Shown: positions 63,492 through 64,000 of the stretch, in pieces | Numbering within the stretch: position 1 is the stretch's first letter | How the letters are laid out: the number at the start of each line of letters is the position of its first letter | NCBI GenBank assembly: GCA_963833955.1 | Contig: CAWHZY010000012.1 | Span: 62,001-126,000, forward strand | Source of the DNA: Roseiarcus sp963833955 | GTDB lineage: Bacteria; Pseudomonadota; Alphaproteobacteria; Rhizobiales; Beijerinckiaceae | Length of the DNA: 64,000 nt | Direction of reading: 5' to 3' | The notes under the pieces: model-generated | Seen by the model: the letters and a program-made list of their open reading frames with translations, nothing else | Told to the model about the DNA's origin: nothing | The model's database searches: none | Made by a program: the position numbers and the translations under genes

Positions 63492-64000
63492 ATGGAAAAG
63501 CGAGCGAAGTTTCACGGATCGATGACCGCGCTGGTCACTCCGTTCAAGGACGGCAAGATCGACGAGCCGGCCTATCGCGCCCTCATAGACTGGCAGATCA
63601 CCTCGGGCGCGCATGGCCTGGTGCCGGTCGGGACGACCGGGGAGAGCCCGACGCTCACCCACGAGGAGCACCGGCGCGCCGTCGACATCTGCATCGACGA
63701 AGCGCGCGGCCGCGTTCCCGTCATTGCCGGCGCGGGTTCCAACAATACCGGCGAGGCGGTGGAGCTCGCGCGCCACGCGGAGCAAAGTGGCGCGGACGCC
63801 GTTCTGGTCGTCACGCCCTATTACAACAAGCCGACGCAGGAAGGGCTTTACCAGCACTTCAAGGCCGTCAACGATGCGATCGGAATTCCGATTCTCATCT
63901 ACAACATTCCCCCGCGAAGCGTGGTCGACATGTCGGTCGACACGATGAAGCGGCTGTCCGAACTTACCAACATCGTCGGCGTCAAGGACGCGACCGGCGA
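63492..64000 (+). CDS. dapA: 4-hydroxy-tetrahydrodipicolinate synthase, 5' part
   Basis: First enzyme of the lysine/diaminopimelate branch, condensing pyruvate with aspartate semialdehyde. 'FHGSMTALVTPFKDGKIDEP', 'GLVPVGTTGESPTLTHEEHR', 'VPVIAGAGSNNTGEAVELAR' and 'VVTPYYNKPTQEGLYQHF' (active-site Tyr) lead to 'IYNIPPRSVVDM'. The Schiff-base Lys is in 'IVGVKDATGD', the last codons in the window. The rest of the gene lies beyond position 64000. The ATG at 63492 has GGGAG at close spacing. Confidence 0.95.
   Translation, partial: MEKRAKFHGSMTALVTPFKDGKIDEPAYRALIDWQITSGAHGLVPVGTTGESPTLTHEEHRRAVDICIDEARGRVPVIAGAGSNNTGEAVELARHAEQSGADAVLVVTPYYNKPTQEGLYQHFKAVNDAIGIPILIYNIPPRSVVDMSVDTMKRLSELTNIVGVKDATG

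Overview
The window is GC-rich chromosomal DNA of an alphaproteobacterium, most likely order Hyphomicrobiales and perhaps a Methylocystaceae/Beijerinckiaceae-type methylotroph or relative. The evidence is the rimP-nusA-ylxR-infB order, the branched-chain keto acid dehydrogenase cluster, a Tat-exported selenocysteine formate dehydrogenase with its own sel genes, the pst-phoU-phoB operon, and intergenic palindromes of the kind common in this order. The species cannot be fixed from the sequence alone.

Layout. 1-6.4 kb: a frameshifted Uma2-family gene, then infB, ylxR-like, nusA and rimP (all minus) behind a terminator-like leader. 6.5-8.8 kb: acyl-CoA synthetase divergent from a MarR regulator. 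9.2-11.8 kb: gabD-like aldehyde dehydrogenase whose last 168 bp are duplicated, with an accessory nuclease-like gene between the two copies. 11.9-17.8 kb: DHA2 transporter, MAPEG protein, and a type I secretion ABC/HlyD pair. 18.4-23.3 kb: ohr, broken paiB, DUF1348, ispG, hydroxybutyrate dehydrogenase, enoyl-CoA hydratase. 23.5-25.7 kb: an AT-richer island with a two-gene operon (unknown 177-aa protein plus a HEPN-like protein with a winged-helix tail) cut by an IS5-family element. 25.7-33.1 kb: quinone oxidoreductase, adenylate cyclase and lpd-bkdB-bkdA2-bkdA1, with three copies of the lpd 3' end spread between them. 33.3-48 kb: tRNA-Leu, an SDR, and a formate/selenium locus (selA, selB, selC, selD, fdoGHI, fdhE, a Tat-exported transglutaminase-like protein) followed by a Tat-exported oxalate decarboxylase. 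48.4-52.4 kb: phoB, phoU, pstB, and a pstS/pstA pair fused by a deletion that removes pstC, behind a clear Pho box. 52.6-64 kb: small proteins, a YhaN/YhaO-type DNA repair pair, a GT61 glycosyltransferase, a His/Tyr-rich secreted protein, a lytic transglycosylase and the start of dapA.

Working together. SelA, SelB, SelC and SelD supply selenocysteine for FdoG, which carries an in-frame UGA and a bacterial SECIS-like hairpin. Oxalate decarboxylase makes formate, and both it and FdoG have twin-arginine signals, so oxalate to formate to CO2 could run in the periplasm. The bkd genes with lpd form a branched-chain 2-oxoacid dehydrogenase.

Quality warning. At least 20 one-base frameshifts interrupt otherwise well conserved genes, including ispG, lpd and fdoG, which could hardly all be dead. 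Most are probably sequence errors, so frameshifted genes are given over their full span and marked. Genes with missing or rearranged blocks (pstS/pstA, the gabD, lpd and oxdC fragments, the IS-split gene) are a separate class.
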